A stretch of 64,000 nt of DNA, from the NCBI GenBank assembly GCA_047600765.1, contig JASGKF010000001.1:1364001-1428000 (forward strand), written 5' to 3'. The position numbers and the translations under genes are program-made. Position 1 is the stretch's first letter. Each line of letters opens with the position of its first letter. The notes under the pieces are model-generated. The model was not told where the DNA came from and ran no database searches. It worked only from the letters and a program-made list of their open reading frames with translations. Source of the DNA: Viridibacterium sp047600765 (GTDB lineage: Bacteria > Pseudomonadota > Gammaproteobacteria > Burkholderiales > Rhodocyclaceae). Shown piece after piece: positions 8,205 to 16,260 of this stretch.

Positions 8205-9611
8205 TTATGCCTGGCGCACGTTGACGAAGTGACCGGCGATGGCGGCAGCAGCGGCCATGGCGGGACTCACGAGGTGGGTGCGACCACCGGGGCCCTGACG
8301 GCCTTCGAAGTTGCGGTTGGAGGTCGAGGCGCAACGCTCGCCCGGCGAGAGGCGGTCGGCGTTCATTGCCAGACACATCGAGCAGCCCGGCTCACGCCAT
8401 TCGAAACCGGCTTCGATGAAGATCTTGTCCAGACCTTCTTCTTCCGCCTGACGCTTGACGATGCCGGAACCCGGCACAACCATCGCGAGCTTCACGTTGC
8501 CAGCGACCTTCTTGCCCTTGGCGACAACGGCCGCAGCGCGCAGGTCTTCGATACGCGAGTTGGTGCAGGAGCCGATGAAGACCTTGTCGATCGTGATGTC
8601 GGTGATCGGCATGTCAGCCGTGAGGCCCATGTACTTGAGCGCATTCTCGATGCCGGTGCGCTTGGTTGCATCCTTCTCGTTGGCGGGATTCGGCACCTTG
8701 CCGCCGACGGCCAGCACCTGCTCGGGCGACGTACCCCAGGTGACTTGCGGCTCGATGCTCGCTGCGTCGAGTTCGACGACGGCGTCGAACTTCGCGTCAG
8801 CGTCCGACTGCAGCGTGTTCCAGTAGGCCACGGCCTTGTCCCAGGCTTCGCCCGTGGGCATGTTGTTGCGGCCCTTGAGGTAAGCGATGGTCTTGTCATC
8901 GACGCCGATGATGCCGGCGCGCGCGCCCGCTTCGATGGCGAGGTTGCAGACTGTCATGCGGCCTTCCATCGTCAGCTCGCGGAATACGGAGCCGCCGAAC
9001 TCGATGCAGTAGCCCGTGCCACCCGCGGTGCCGATCTTGCCGATGATGGCGAGCGCCACATCCTTGGCGGTCACGCCGAGGCCCAGCTTGCCGTTGACCT
9101 TGACAAGCATGGCCTTGGACTTCTTCTGGATGAGGGTCTGCGTCGCCAGCACGTGTTCAACTTCAGACGTGCCGATGCCGTGCGCGAGGGCACCGAAAGC
9201 ACCGTGCGTCGCCGTGTGGCTGTCACCGCATACCACCGTCATGCCCGGCATGATGGCGCCGTTCTCGGGGGCGATGACGTGGATGATGCCCTGGTTCTTG
9301 TGCTTGAACGGGAAGTACATCAGCGAACCGAATTCCTTGATGTTCGCGTCCAGCGTGTCGACCTGGGTCTTCGAGATCGGATCTTCGATATCGCGATCCC
9401 AGTTGTTGGTCGGCGTGTTGTGGTCAGGCACGGCCACCACGGAGGTGTTGCGCCAGGCCTTGCGGCCAGCAATGCGCAAGCCTTCGAAAGCCTGCGGGCT
9501 GGTCACTTCGTGCACGAGGTGACGGTCGATGTAGAGGAGGCAGGTGCCGTCCTGTTCCTGACGGACCACATGCGGATCCCACAACTTGTCGTAAAGCGTC
9601 TTGCCTGCCAT
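8205..9611 (-). CDS. leuC: 3-isopropylmalate dehydratase large subunit
   Basis: A 468-residue aconitase-family [4Fe-4S] enzyme, the catalytic partner of LeuD in leucine biosynthesis. The start MAGKTLYDKLWDPHVV, the substrate region VCGDSHTATHGAFGALAHGIG, and the cluster ligands in FIGSCTNSRIEDLR and PGCSMCLAMN are all present, as is the C-terminal GERCASTSNRNFEGRQG. An AAGGAGTAGCC ribosome binding site precedes the ATG at 9611. It is the first gene of the leu operon here and is divergent from an MmyB-type regulator, so the 155-base gap carries both promoters. Confidence 0.97.
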   Translation of the reverse strand: MAGKTLYDKLWDPHVVRQEQDGTCLLYIDRHLVHEVTSPQAFEGLRIAGRKAWRNTSVVAVPDHNTPTNNWDRDIEDPISKTQVDTLDANIKEFGSLMYFPFKHKNQGIIHVIAPENGAIMPGMTVVCGDSHTATHGAFGALAHGIGTSEVEHVLATQTLIQKKSKAMLVKVNGKLGLGVTAKDVALAIIGKIGTAGGTGYCIEFGGSVFRELTMEGRMTVCNLAIEAGARAGIIGVDDKTIAYLKGRNNMPTGEAWDKAVAYWNTLQSDADAKFDAVVELDAASIEPQVTWGTSPEQVLAVGGKVPNPANEKDATKRTGIENALKYMGLTADMPITDITIDKVFIGSCTNSRIEDLRAAAVVAKGKKVAGNVKLAMVVPGSGIVKRQAEEEGLDKIFIEAGFEWREPGCSMCLAMNADRLSPGERCASTSNRNFEGRQGPGGRTHLVSPAMAAAAAIAGHFVNVRQA

Positions 9612-9723
9612 GGCTACTCCTTGGCTGAAACAGGGGAAAAAACCGCGCGCCGGATCGAGAATTCACGATAGACCGCACAGTGCAGGCGCGCATGGTAGAA
9701 CTGCGCCAGTACCAGAACAAGAC

Positions 9724-9753
9724 TACTGTTTATACTAGTACTGAAAGTAATAG
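9724..9753 (+). promoter_or_regulatory. Possible -10 element and direct-repeat operator before the MmyB-type regulator
   Basis: Two 15-base units starting TACTG (9724 and 9739) agree at roughly two thirds of positions, and a palindromic TACTAGTA (9733-9740) spans their junction. A TATACT match to a -10 box lies at 9731-9736, about 30 bases before the ATG at 9767. No good -35 is seen. An autoregulatory operator is inference from position only. Confidence 0.35.
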
Positions 9754-9766
9754 CCTCGATAGAAGC

Positions 9767-10558
9767 ATGGACAAGCAAACCCCCACCCGCCGCAAGGAAC
9801 TCGGCGAATTCCTGCAGAAGCTACGCAGCCGCAGCGCGCCCGAAGCCTTTGGCTTCCCGGCCGGCAGCCGCCGCCGCACGCCCGGCCTGCGCCGCGAGGA
9901 AGCCGCCCAGCTCGCCGGCATCAGCCCCACCTGGTACGCCTGGCTGGAACAGGGGCGCGAAGTGAACGTCTCGGCCGAGGTGCTGGACCGCCTCGCCCAG
10001 TCACTGCAGCTCACCCGCTCCGAGCGCGCCTACCTGTTTGAAATGGCCGGCCGGCGCGACGCGCAGGAAGCCACGTCCGCCGACGACAGCGCCCCCGCCG
10101 CGCTGGCCGCCCTGCTCGACGACATCGCCGCGCCCGCCTACATCATGGGCCGCTACTGGGACCTGCTGGCCTGGAACAAGGCCGCCGCGCAGCTCTTCAC
10201 CGGCTGGCTGGACCAGAAGCAGGAGCGCACGCCCAACCTGCTGCGCTTCGTCTTCCTCGAACCCGCCGCGCGCACCCTGCTCATTGACTGGGACGTACGC
10301 GCCCGCCGCATCACCGCCGAGTTCCGCGCCGACTGCCGCACGCGCCTCGAAGAGCCCCCGCTGCAGCGGCTCGTCGACGAACTGACCCAGGGCAGCCCCG
10401 AGTTCGCGCAATTCTGGAAACAGCACGACGTGCTGGAGCGGCAAGGCGGGCAGCGCGATTTCAGGCACCCGAAACGCGGACTGATCAGCTACCAGCAGGT
10501 GACCCTGCATCCGGTTGAGCAGGAGCAGCTCAAGCTTGTGATGCTCAAACCAGGCTGA
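9767..10558 (+). CDS. Helix-turn-helix transcriptional regulator, MmyB-like
   Basis: A 263-residue regulator with an N-terminal XRE-type helix-turn-helix (about residues 10-80: LGEFLQKLRSR, LRREEAAQLAGISPTWYAWL, LDRLAQSLQL) and a C-terminal ligand-binding domain of the MmyB type (about 105-260: GRYWDLLAWNKAAAQLF, RTLLIDWDVRARRITAEFRA, LISYQQVTLHPVEQEQLKLV). The frame is open to an ATG at 9680, but the ATG at 9767 matches the family start (MDKQTPTRRKELGEFL), so I chose it. MmyB-type domains in solved structures bind fatty-acid-like ligands; the ligand here is unknown. It is divergent from leuC. Its target cannot be deduced. Confidence 0.85.
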   Translation: MDKQTPTRRKELGEFLQKLRSRSAPEAFGFPAGSRRRTPGLRREEAAQLAGISPTWYAWLEQGREVNVSAEVLDRLAQSLQLTRSERAYLFEMAGRRDAQEATSADDSAPAALAALLDDIAAPAYIMGRYWDLLAWNKAAAQLFTGWLDQKQERTPNLLRFVFLEPAARTLLIDWDVRARRITAEFRADCRTRLEEPPLQRLVDELTQGSPEFAQFWKQHDVLERQGGQRDFRHPKRGLISYQQVTLHPVEQEQLKLVMLKPG

Positions 10559-10564
10559 GCTTGT

Positions 10565-10915
10565 TCAGGCTGCGTCACCCACCAGCACTGCCGCGTAACG
10601 CACATGCATTGCGACGAGGAAGTCGCGATGCTCCTGCTCCATGTCGCGATAGGCGCGGATCAGGGCGCGGCCGTGTTCGGTCAGCTGCGTGCCGCCGCCG
10701 GCACGACCACCCTTGTTGCGCGTGACGATGGGCTGGGTCGAGACGCGGTTGATCGCGTCGATGGCGTCCCACGCAGCCTTGTAGCTCATCTTCATGCCCT
10801 TGGCGGCCTCGGCGATGGAGCCGCAGTCGGCAATGCGTTCGAGCAGCTCGATGCGCCCGCGCCCGGCCAGCGAGTGGCCGTCGTGCTCGATCCAGAATCT
10901 TCCGTTGACGTTCAC
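10565..10915 (-). CDS. ModE-like winged-helix regulator lacking the TOBE domain
   Basis: A 116-residue protein matching the N-terminal DNA-binding half of ModE: GRGRIELLERIADCGSIAEAAKGMKMSYKAAWDAID, seen here as residues about 17-52, followed by TRNKGGRAGGGTQLTEHGRAL. Full-length ModE has C-terminal molybdate-binding TOBE domains; this protein ends after the wing and helix, so it is the short class. I chose the GTG at 10915 because GGAGAAGAAC precedes it; the open frame upstream lies over the next gene. It lies 35 bases from the glutamine amidotransferase gene on the same strand, and a ModE-type palindrome lies upstream of the molybdenum-dependent nitrate reductase gene (11843-11866). Confidence 0.85.
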   Translation of the reverse strand: MNVNGRFWIEHDGHSLAGRGRIELLERIADCGSIAEAAKGMKMSYKAAWDAIDAINRVSTQPIVTRNKGGRAGGGTQLTEHGRALIRAYRDMEQEHRDFLVAMHVRYAAVLVGDAA

Positions 10916-10949
10916 GTTCTTCTCCGTCGTTCCGGATCCGCAGCGCGGC

Positions 10950-11654
10950 TCAGGCAAAGGCTGCGCGGATCCAGGCACCCCAGAATGGCCGGACGGCCGC
11001 TTCCAGAGCGGGGCCGTACTGCCGGCCTTCAGCGCGCAAGCGTGGCACATCCAGCCCGGCTTGTGCCAACTCGCAGGCGTGGCCGACATACCAACGCTCC
11101 AGATCGCCCGCCAGTACTTCCGGATGGCATTGCAGGCCCAGTGCGTGGCGACCGATGGCGAAGGCCTGATTGACGTAAGCCGGCGTCGCCGCAAGGTGGG
11201 CCGCGCCGACTGGCAGGTCGAAGGTGTCGCCATGCCAGTGCAGCACGGGCAGGCCGATCAGCGCCGCGAAGTGCGGATGCTGTGCGATGTCGCGCCCGGC
11301 CTGCAGCGGCGCCCAGCCCAGCTCCTTGCCGGCCATGCCCGGATAGACCCGCGCCCCCAGCGCAGCCGCCATGAGCTGCGCCCCGAGGCAGATCCCCAGC
11401 GTCGGCAGGCCGGCCGCGAGACGCGCGCGCAGCCAGTCCAGCTCATCAACGAGGAAGGGGTACTGCGTCTGTTCATAGACGCCGATGGGCCCACCCAGCA
11501 CCACCAGCAAATCAGGCTCCTCATGCGCCAGCGCACGCAAGTCGGCCGTGCAGGCGTCCTGCACATCCAGCGTGAAGCCCGCGTCACGCAGGGCCGGGGC
11601 CAGGCTCCCGGCGTCTTCGAAAGCGAGGTGCTGGAGGATGAGGGCGCGGCGCAT
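10950..11654 (-). CDS. Class I glutamine amidotransferase (GMP synthase-like)
   Basis: A 234-residue stand-alone class I glutaminase domain. The nucleophile elbow LGICLGAQ places Cys at residue 89, and the partner His and Glu are H177 and E179 in LQCHPE. VVLGGPIGVY near residue 52 forms the oxyanion strand. Such lone domains act on small amines or gamma-glutamyl compounds; the substrate is not evident. An AAAGGACAG ribosome binding site precedes the ATG at 11654. It lies upstream of the ModE-like gene on the same strand and is divergent from the nitrate reductase gene. A nitrogen-metabolism role is suggested by that context only. Confidence 0.8.
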   Translation of the reverse strand: MRRALILQHLAFEDAGSLAPALRDAGFTLDVQDACTADLRALAHEEPDLLVVLGGPIGVYEQTQYPFLVDELDWLRARLAAGLPTLGICLGAQLMAAALGARVYPGMAGKELGWAPLQAGRDIAQHPHFAALIGLPVLHWHGDTFDLPVGAAHLAATPAYVNQAFAIGRHALGLQCHPEVLAGDLERWYVGHACELAQAGLDVPRLRAEGRQYGPALEAAVRPFWGAWIRAAFA

Positions 11655-11817
11655 GGACTGTCCTTTCTGATGGGTTTGCCGGGGCAGGATGCGCTGCCCC
11701 AAGCCGGTACGCAATTGGCCCCGGCCATGCCTGAGATGGTGCATGGGCAGGGCTTGGCGGGCTGCTCGCCCACCCTAAACCGGCCGCAGAGCCTTGTACG
11801 GTGTGGATTCCGGCCAA

Positions 11818-11833
11818 TGGCACGCCTTCTGCT
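11818..11833 (+). promoter_or_regulatory. Sigma-54-type promoter upstream of the nitrate reductase gene
   Basis: TGGCACGCCTTCTGCT matches the sigma-54 consensus TGGCACG-N4-TTGCW at all positions but one, with the required GG-N10-GC spacing. The predicted start of transcription is about 12 bases after the GC, near 11844, giving a leader of about 58 bases to the ATG at 11902. Sigma-54 and NtrC control of nitrate assimilation is known in several proteobacteria. Confidence 0.65.
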
Positions 11834-11842
11834 TTTGATGAT

Positions 11843-11866
11843 CGATATATACACACAGATATATCG
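11843..11866. promoter_or_regulatory. ModE-type operator at the predicted nasA transcription start
   Basis: A perfect inverted repeat CGATATAT-N8-ATATATCG. It has the same 8+8+8 architecture as the E. coli ModE sites (for example at modA, CGTTATAT-N8-ACATAACG). It overlaps the predicted +1 of the sigma-54-type promoter, so bound protein would be expected to repress. A ModE-like gene lies about 0.9 kb away. Confidence 0.7.
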
Positions 11867-11901
11867 AAGAGCATGCCCCGAAACCACCGTCCCGCCAAGC
11901 C

Positions 11902-14900
11902 ATGACCGCGACCACCAGCGTCAAGAGCGTCTGCCCGTACTGCGGCGTCGGCTGCGGCATCGTCATGACCGTGCAAAACAAGCGCGTCATCAAAATCGCG
12001 GGCGACAAGACACACCCGACCAACTTCGGCCGCCTGTGCACCAAGGGCAATACCTGCGCGCAGGCCATCGCCGAGTCGGGCCGACTGGAGCATGCCTACC
12101 TGCGCAGTGACCGCCAGCACGAACCGGCACGCACAAGCATCGACCTCGCCATCGGCGAAACGGCGCGCCGCCTGCGCGGCATCCTCGACACGCACGGGCC
12201 GGACGCGCTGTCCTTCTACGTCTCGGGCCAGATGTCGATGGAGGCGCAGTACCTCGCCAACAAGCTCGCCAAGGGCTTCGTGCGTACCAACAACATCGAG
12301 TCCAACTCGCGCCTGTGCATGGCCAGCGCGGGTAGCGGCTACAAGCTCTCGCTGGGCTCGGACGGCCCGCCCGGTTCGTACCAGGACTTCGACCACGCCG
12401 ACGTGTTCTTCGTCATCGGCGCCAACATGGCGGACTGCCACCCCATCCTGTTCCTGCGCATGATGGATCGCGTCAAGGCGGGGGCGAAGCTGATCGTCGT
12501 CGACCCGCGCCGCAACGCGACGGCCGACAAGGCGAATCTGTTCATGCAGATCAAGCCCGGCACCGACCTCGCCTTGCTCAACGGCCTGCTGCACCTGCTC
12601 GTCAAGAACGGCCACACCGATGCGGCTTTCATCGAAGAATTCACCGAGGGCTGGGAGGCCATGCCGGCCTTCCTGGCCGACTACGCGCCGGACAAGGTCG
12701 CCGCACTCACCGGCATCCCCGAAGCCGACATTCGCCAGGCCGCCGAACTCATCGGCACCGCGAAGAACTGGATGAGCTGCTGGACCATGGGCCTCAACCA
12801 GAGCACGCACGGCACCTGGAACACCAACGCCATCTGCAATCTGCACCTCGCCACGGGCGCGATCTGCCGCACAGGCAGCGGCCCCTTCTCGCTGACGGGC
12901 CAGCCGAATGCCATGGGCGGCCGCGAGATGGGCTACATGGGGCCGGGCCTGCCGGGCCAACGTTCGGTGCAAGTGGAAGAGGATCGCGCCTTCGTCGAAG
13001 ACCTGTGGCGCATCCCGCGCGGCAGCCTGCGCACCGATCTCGTCGGCGGCACGGTAGCGATGTTCGAAGAGATGATGACCGGCAAGATCAAGGCCTGCTG
13101 GATCATCTGCACCAACCCGGTGGCGACGGTGCCGAATCGCAAGAACGTGATCGCCGGCCTGCAGGCTTCCGAGCTGGTCATCACGCAGGACGCCTTCCTC
13201 GACACCGAGACCAACCATTATGCCGATGTGCTGCTGCCCGGCGCGCTGTGGGCCGAGGCGGAAGGCGTGATGATCAACTCCGAGCGCAACATGACGCTGA
13301 TGGCGCAGGCCGTGCCGCCGCCCGGCGACGCGCTGCCGGACTGGCAGATCATTGCGCGCGTGGCTTGCGAGATGGGCTTCGCGGAACACTTCAGCTACAC
13401 CTCGGCGGCCGAGGTTTTCGAAGAGATCAAACAGGCCTGGAACCCCAAGACCGGCTACGACATTCGCGGCACCAGCCACGCACGCCTGCGCGAGCAGCCC
13501 CTGCAATGGCCCATGCCGCCGGAGCAAGCGGACGACCGCAGTCCCGTCCGCTACCTCAACACCGGCACCAGCCAGAAGCTGCGCCTGCGCGACGACGGCA
13601 CGCAGCCGCGCATCGTCTTCGCCACCGAGAGCGGCAAGGCCACCTTCCTGCCCCGGCCGCACATGGATCCCGTCGACATGCCCGACGTGGACTTCCCCTT
13701 CGTGCTCAACACCGGCCGCCTGCAGCACCAGTGGCACACGCTGACCAAGACCGGCAAGATTCCCACGCTCAACAAGCTCAACCCCGGCCCCTTCATCGAG
13801 CTGCATCCCGAAGACGCCGCGCCGCTGGGCATCCGCGACAAGGACGCCGTCGAAATCCGCTCGCGGCGCGGCCGTGCCGTGCTGCCTGCCGTGGTCACAG
13901 ACCGCGTGCGCCCTGGCAACTGCTTCGCGCCCTTCCACTGGAACGATGTGTTCGGCGAAGACCTCGCCATCAACGCCGTCACCAGCGACGCCGTCGACCC
14001 GATCTCGCAGCAACCCGAATTCAAATTCAGCGCCGTCGTGCTGCAGCGTGTCGCCGTCGACACCGCAACCGACGAACACACCGCATCCCCCAATCAGACG
14101 TCCACGATGGGCGAAGACAATGACGTCTTCGCCAGCACCAGTGACGGTGCATCGGGTCTCCACGTGAAGGAACTCGACATGACACAGATCGAAGCTCTGG
14201 CCGCCTTGCTCGGCCTCCCGGCAGTGCCCGACATCCAGCTCGACGCGCCAGCGCAACGCTACCTGCAGGGCTACCTCATGGGCCTGCGCAGCGAAGCGGG
14301 GCGCAAGGCTGGCGGCGTGCCTGCGCTCCCGCCCACTGCGCCGCTCGCCCCTGACACGCGCTTGTTGCTCGACGGTGTACTCGCCGGCCTCTTTGCACGC
14401 ACCTGGCTGCCCGGTGGTAACGCACCGGCGAGCTTGCCCGCAAGCCCCACAGAAGCCGCTGCGCCGACGCGTCCACCCATCACCGTGCTGTGGGCCTCGC
14501 AGACCGGCAACGCAGAAGGCTTCGCCGCACAGTGCGTGACGCTCCTCCAGGATGAAGGCCACAAGGTCACGCTCGCCAGCATGGACAGCTTCAAACCTGC
14601 CGATCTCGCCAGCACGCCCTGTGTGCTGCTGCTCACCAGCACCTTCGGCGACGGCGACCCGCCCGATAACGGCGGCAACTTCTGGAACGCACTGCAATCA
14701 CTCGAGACCTCGCTCGCCAGCACACGCTTCGCGGTGCTCGCTTTTGGCGACTCCAACTACGACCAGTTCTGCGGCTTCGGTCGCAAGCTCGATGCAAAGC
14801 TCGAAGCACTCGGCGCACAACGCATCACGGCACGCATTGATTGCGAACCTGACTACGAGACACCGGCCAAAGCCTGGCTGGATGCCGTGGCCAGCGCGCT

Positions 14901-16125
14901 CGCCGTGAGCACGGTGCAAGCCAGCGCCGCAGCCCCCGTTGCGGAACTCGTCACCGCAGATACCGCAGCACATGACAGCATCGACGCCGTTGTCTCCGAG
15001 CGTCCTGCCTACAGCCGCAAACAACCCCTGCGCACACGCCTGATTGCCAACCGCCTGCTCAACGGCGAAGGCGCGGAGAAAGAGACACGCCAATTCGTCT
15101 TCGACCTCGCCGGCAGCAGCCTGCACTACGAAGCCGGCGACGCGCTGGGCGTGTGGCCCAGCAACTGCCCGGCCCTCGTCGGCGACATGCTGTCAGCGCT
15201 CAAGCTCTCGCCCTCCACCCTTGTGCAAGTCGCCGATCACGGCGAACTCTCGCTGGCCGACGCGCTGCTCAAGCACTACGACATCGCACGCATCACGCCC
15301 GAGCTGCTGCAGTTCGTCTGCCAGCGCGCCAACAGCGACATGCTGCGCGCCTGGCTCACGGAAGAGCACAAACCCGAACTACAGAATTGGCTGTGGGGTC
15401 GCCAGATCGTCGACCTGCTGCACGCCTTCCCGATCAGCGTCAGCGCGGAAGAATGGCTCAGTGCACTCAAGCGCCTGCAACCGCGCCTCTACTCCATCGC
15501 ATCGAGCAGCAAGGCCACGCCCGACGAAGTGCACCTCACCGTCTCCACCGTGCGCTACGACTGTGACGGCAAGCGACGCGGCGGCGTGTGTTCGAGCTTC
15601 CTCGCCGACCGTGCGATGGAGCAGGGCGTCGCCATCTTCGTGCAGAAGTCCGCCCACTTCCGCGTCCCCGCCAATCCCGACACGCCCCTGATCATGGTCG
15701 GCCCCGGCACCGGCGTCGCGCCGTTCCGCGCGTTCCTGCAGGAACGCCGCGCCACCGGCGCCAAGGGACGCAACTGGCTGTTCTTCGGCGAACAGCGCGC
15801 CGCAAGCGACTTCTACTACCGCGACGAACTGGAATCACTACAGAGGGACGGCGTGCTGCATCGCCTCGACACCGCCTTCTCGCGCGACCAGAAAGAAAAG
15901 ATCTATGTCCAGCAACGCATGCACGAGCACGGCGCCGAGCTATGGGCCTGGCTGCAGGACGGCGCGTACTTCGCCGTCTGCGGCGACGCCAGCCGCATGG
16001 CCAAAGATGTCGATGCGGCGCTCAAAGTCATCGTGCAGCAGCACGGAAACCTGAGCGCCGAAGAGGCCAGCGCCTATGTCGCGAAGATGGCGCAGGACAA
16101 GCGCTACGTCAGGGACGTGTATTGA
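11902..16125 (+). CDS. nasA: Assimilatory nitrate reductase fused to a CysJ-like flavoprotein reductase
   Basis: A 1407-residue fusion for cytoplasmic nitrate-to-nitrite reduction. Residues 1 to about 735 are a molybdenum bis-MGD oxidoreductase with an N-terminal [4Fe-4S] ligand set C11, C14, C18 and C46 (CPYCGVGCG, GRLCTKGN) and a C-terminal molydopterin-dinucleotide domain (VLNTGRLQHQWHTLTKTGK). A linker with a helical segment (ALAALLGLPAVPDIQ) follows. Residues about 857-1005 are a flavodoxin-like FMN domain (VLWASQTGNAEGFA, LTSTFGDGDPPDNGG). The rest is an FAD/NADPH ferredoxin-reductase module as in CysJ (RLYSIASSS, GGVCSSFLADR, MVGPGTGVAPFRAFLQER). Electrons would thus pass from NAD(P)H through FAD, FMN and FeS to Mo within one chain, replacing a separate NasC-type reductase. 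The molybdenum half alone has the usual assimilatory length. Confidence 0.92.
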   Translation: MTATTSVKSVCPYCGVGCGIVMTVQNKRVIKIAGDKTHPTNFGRLCTKGNTCAQAIAESGRLEHAYLRSDRQHEPARTSIDLAIGETARRLRGILDTHGPDALSFYVSGQMSMEAQYLANKLAKGFVRTNNIESNSRLCMASAGSGYKLSLGSDGPPGSYQDFDHADVFFVIGANMADCHPILFLRMMDRVKAGAKLIVVDPRRNATADKANLFMQIKPGTDLALLNGLLHLLVKNGHTDAAFIEEFTEGWEAMPAFLADYAPDKVAALTGIPEADIRQAAELIGTAKNWMSCWTMGLNQSTHGTWNTNAICNLHLATGAICRTGSGPFSLTGQPNAMGGREMGYMGPGLPGQRSVQVEEDRAFVEDLWRIPRGSLRTDLVGGTVAMFEEMMTGKIKACWIICTNPVATVPNRKNVIAGLQASELVITQDAFLDTETNHYADVLLPGALWAEAEGVMINSERNMTLMAQAVPPPGDALPDWQIIARVACEMGFAEHFSYTSAAEVFEEIKQAWNPKTGYDIRGTSHARLREQPLQWPMPPEQADDRSPVRYLNTGTSQKLRLRDDGTQPRIVFATESGKATFLPRPHMDPVDMPDVDFPFVLNTGRLQHQWHTLTKTGKIPTLNKLNPGPFIELHPEDAAPLGIRDKDAVEIRSRRGRAVLPAVVTDRVRPGNCFAPFHWNDVFGEDLAINAVTSDAVDPISQQPEFKFSAVVLQRVAVDTATDEHTASPNQTSTMGEDNDVFASTSDGASGLHVKELDMTQIEALAALLGLPAVPDIQLDAPAQRYLQGYLMGLRSEAGRKAGGVPALPPTAPLAPDTRLLLDGVLAGLFARTWLPGGNAPASLPASPTEAAAPTRPPITVLWASQTGNAEGFAAQCVTLLQDEGHKVTLASMDSFKPADLASTPCVLLLTSTFGDGDPPDNGGNFWNALQSLETSLASTRFAVLAFGDSNYDQFCGFGRKLDAKLEALGAQRITARIDCEPDYETPAKAWLDAVASALAVSTVQASAAAPVAELVTADTAAHDSIDAVVSERPAYSRKQPLRTRLIANRLLNGEGAEKETRQFVFDLAGSSLHYEAGDALGVWPSNCPALVGDMLSALKLSPSTLVQVADHGELSLADALLKHYDIARITPELLQFVCQRANSDMLRAWLTEEHKPELQNWLWGRQIVDLLHAFPISVSAEEWLSALKRLQPRLYSIASSSKATPDEVHLTVSTVRYDCDGKRRGGVCSSFLADRAMEQGVAIFVQKSAHFRVPANPDTPLIMVGPGTGVAPFRAFLQERRATGAKGRNWLFFGEQRAASDFYYRDELESLQRDGVLHRLDTAFSRDQKEKIYVQQRMHEHGAELWAWLQDGAYFAVCGDASRMAKDVDAALKVIVQQHGNLSAEEASAYVAKMAQDKRYVRDVY

Positions 16126-16159
16126 GCCCGGCTATGCGTCGACATTCTTGACAGCAGCA

Positions 16160-16178
16160 TCCGCGCGCTGCGCGCGGA
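16160..16178 (+). terminator. Short GC-rich hairpin after the nitrate reductase gene
   Basis: TCCGCGCG (16160-16167) pairs perfectly with CGCGCGGA (16171-16178) across a three-base loop, 34 bases past the stop. It has no following T-run, so factor-independent termination would be weak; it may act as an RNA-stabilising hairpin. Confidence 0.45.
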
Positions 16179-16196
16179 TTCAACACGGGCGCGGTG

Positions 16197-16212
16197 CGGA
16201 GCGGAAGTTGCT
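16197..16212 (+). promoter_or_regulatory. Candidate sigma-54-type promoter of the first PEP-CTERM gene
   Basis: CGGAGCGGAAGTTGCT keeps the GG-N10-GC spacing and a perfect TTGCT -12 element, but the -24 half is weak (CGGAGC against TGGCAC). The GC lies 49 bases before the ATG at 16261, the same distance as in the next PEP-CTERM gene, which supports it. Confidence 0.4.
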
Positions 16213-16260
16213 TATGGGAACGCAAACATCCCATAAAACGTATCCGAGAGAGAGCCCATC

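Noticed and set aside
8193..9671. A 492-codon plus-strand frame over leuC
   Set aside because: Antisense shadow of leuC, whose motifs are unambiguous.
11730..11750. Possible NtrC half-site (ATGGTGCAT) upstream of nasA
   Set aside because: Only the outer four bases of a palindrome match; not enough to call an NtrC site.
11584..14697. A 1037-codon open frame on the minus strand
   Set aside because: It is antisense to the nitrate reductase, is dominated by Val, Ala, Gly, His and Arg repeats typical of GC-rich complement reading, and resembles no family.
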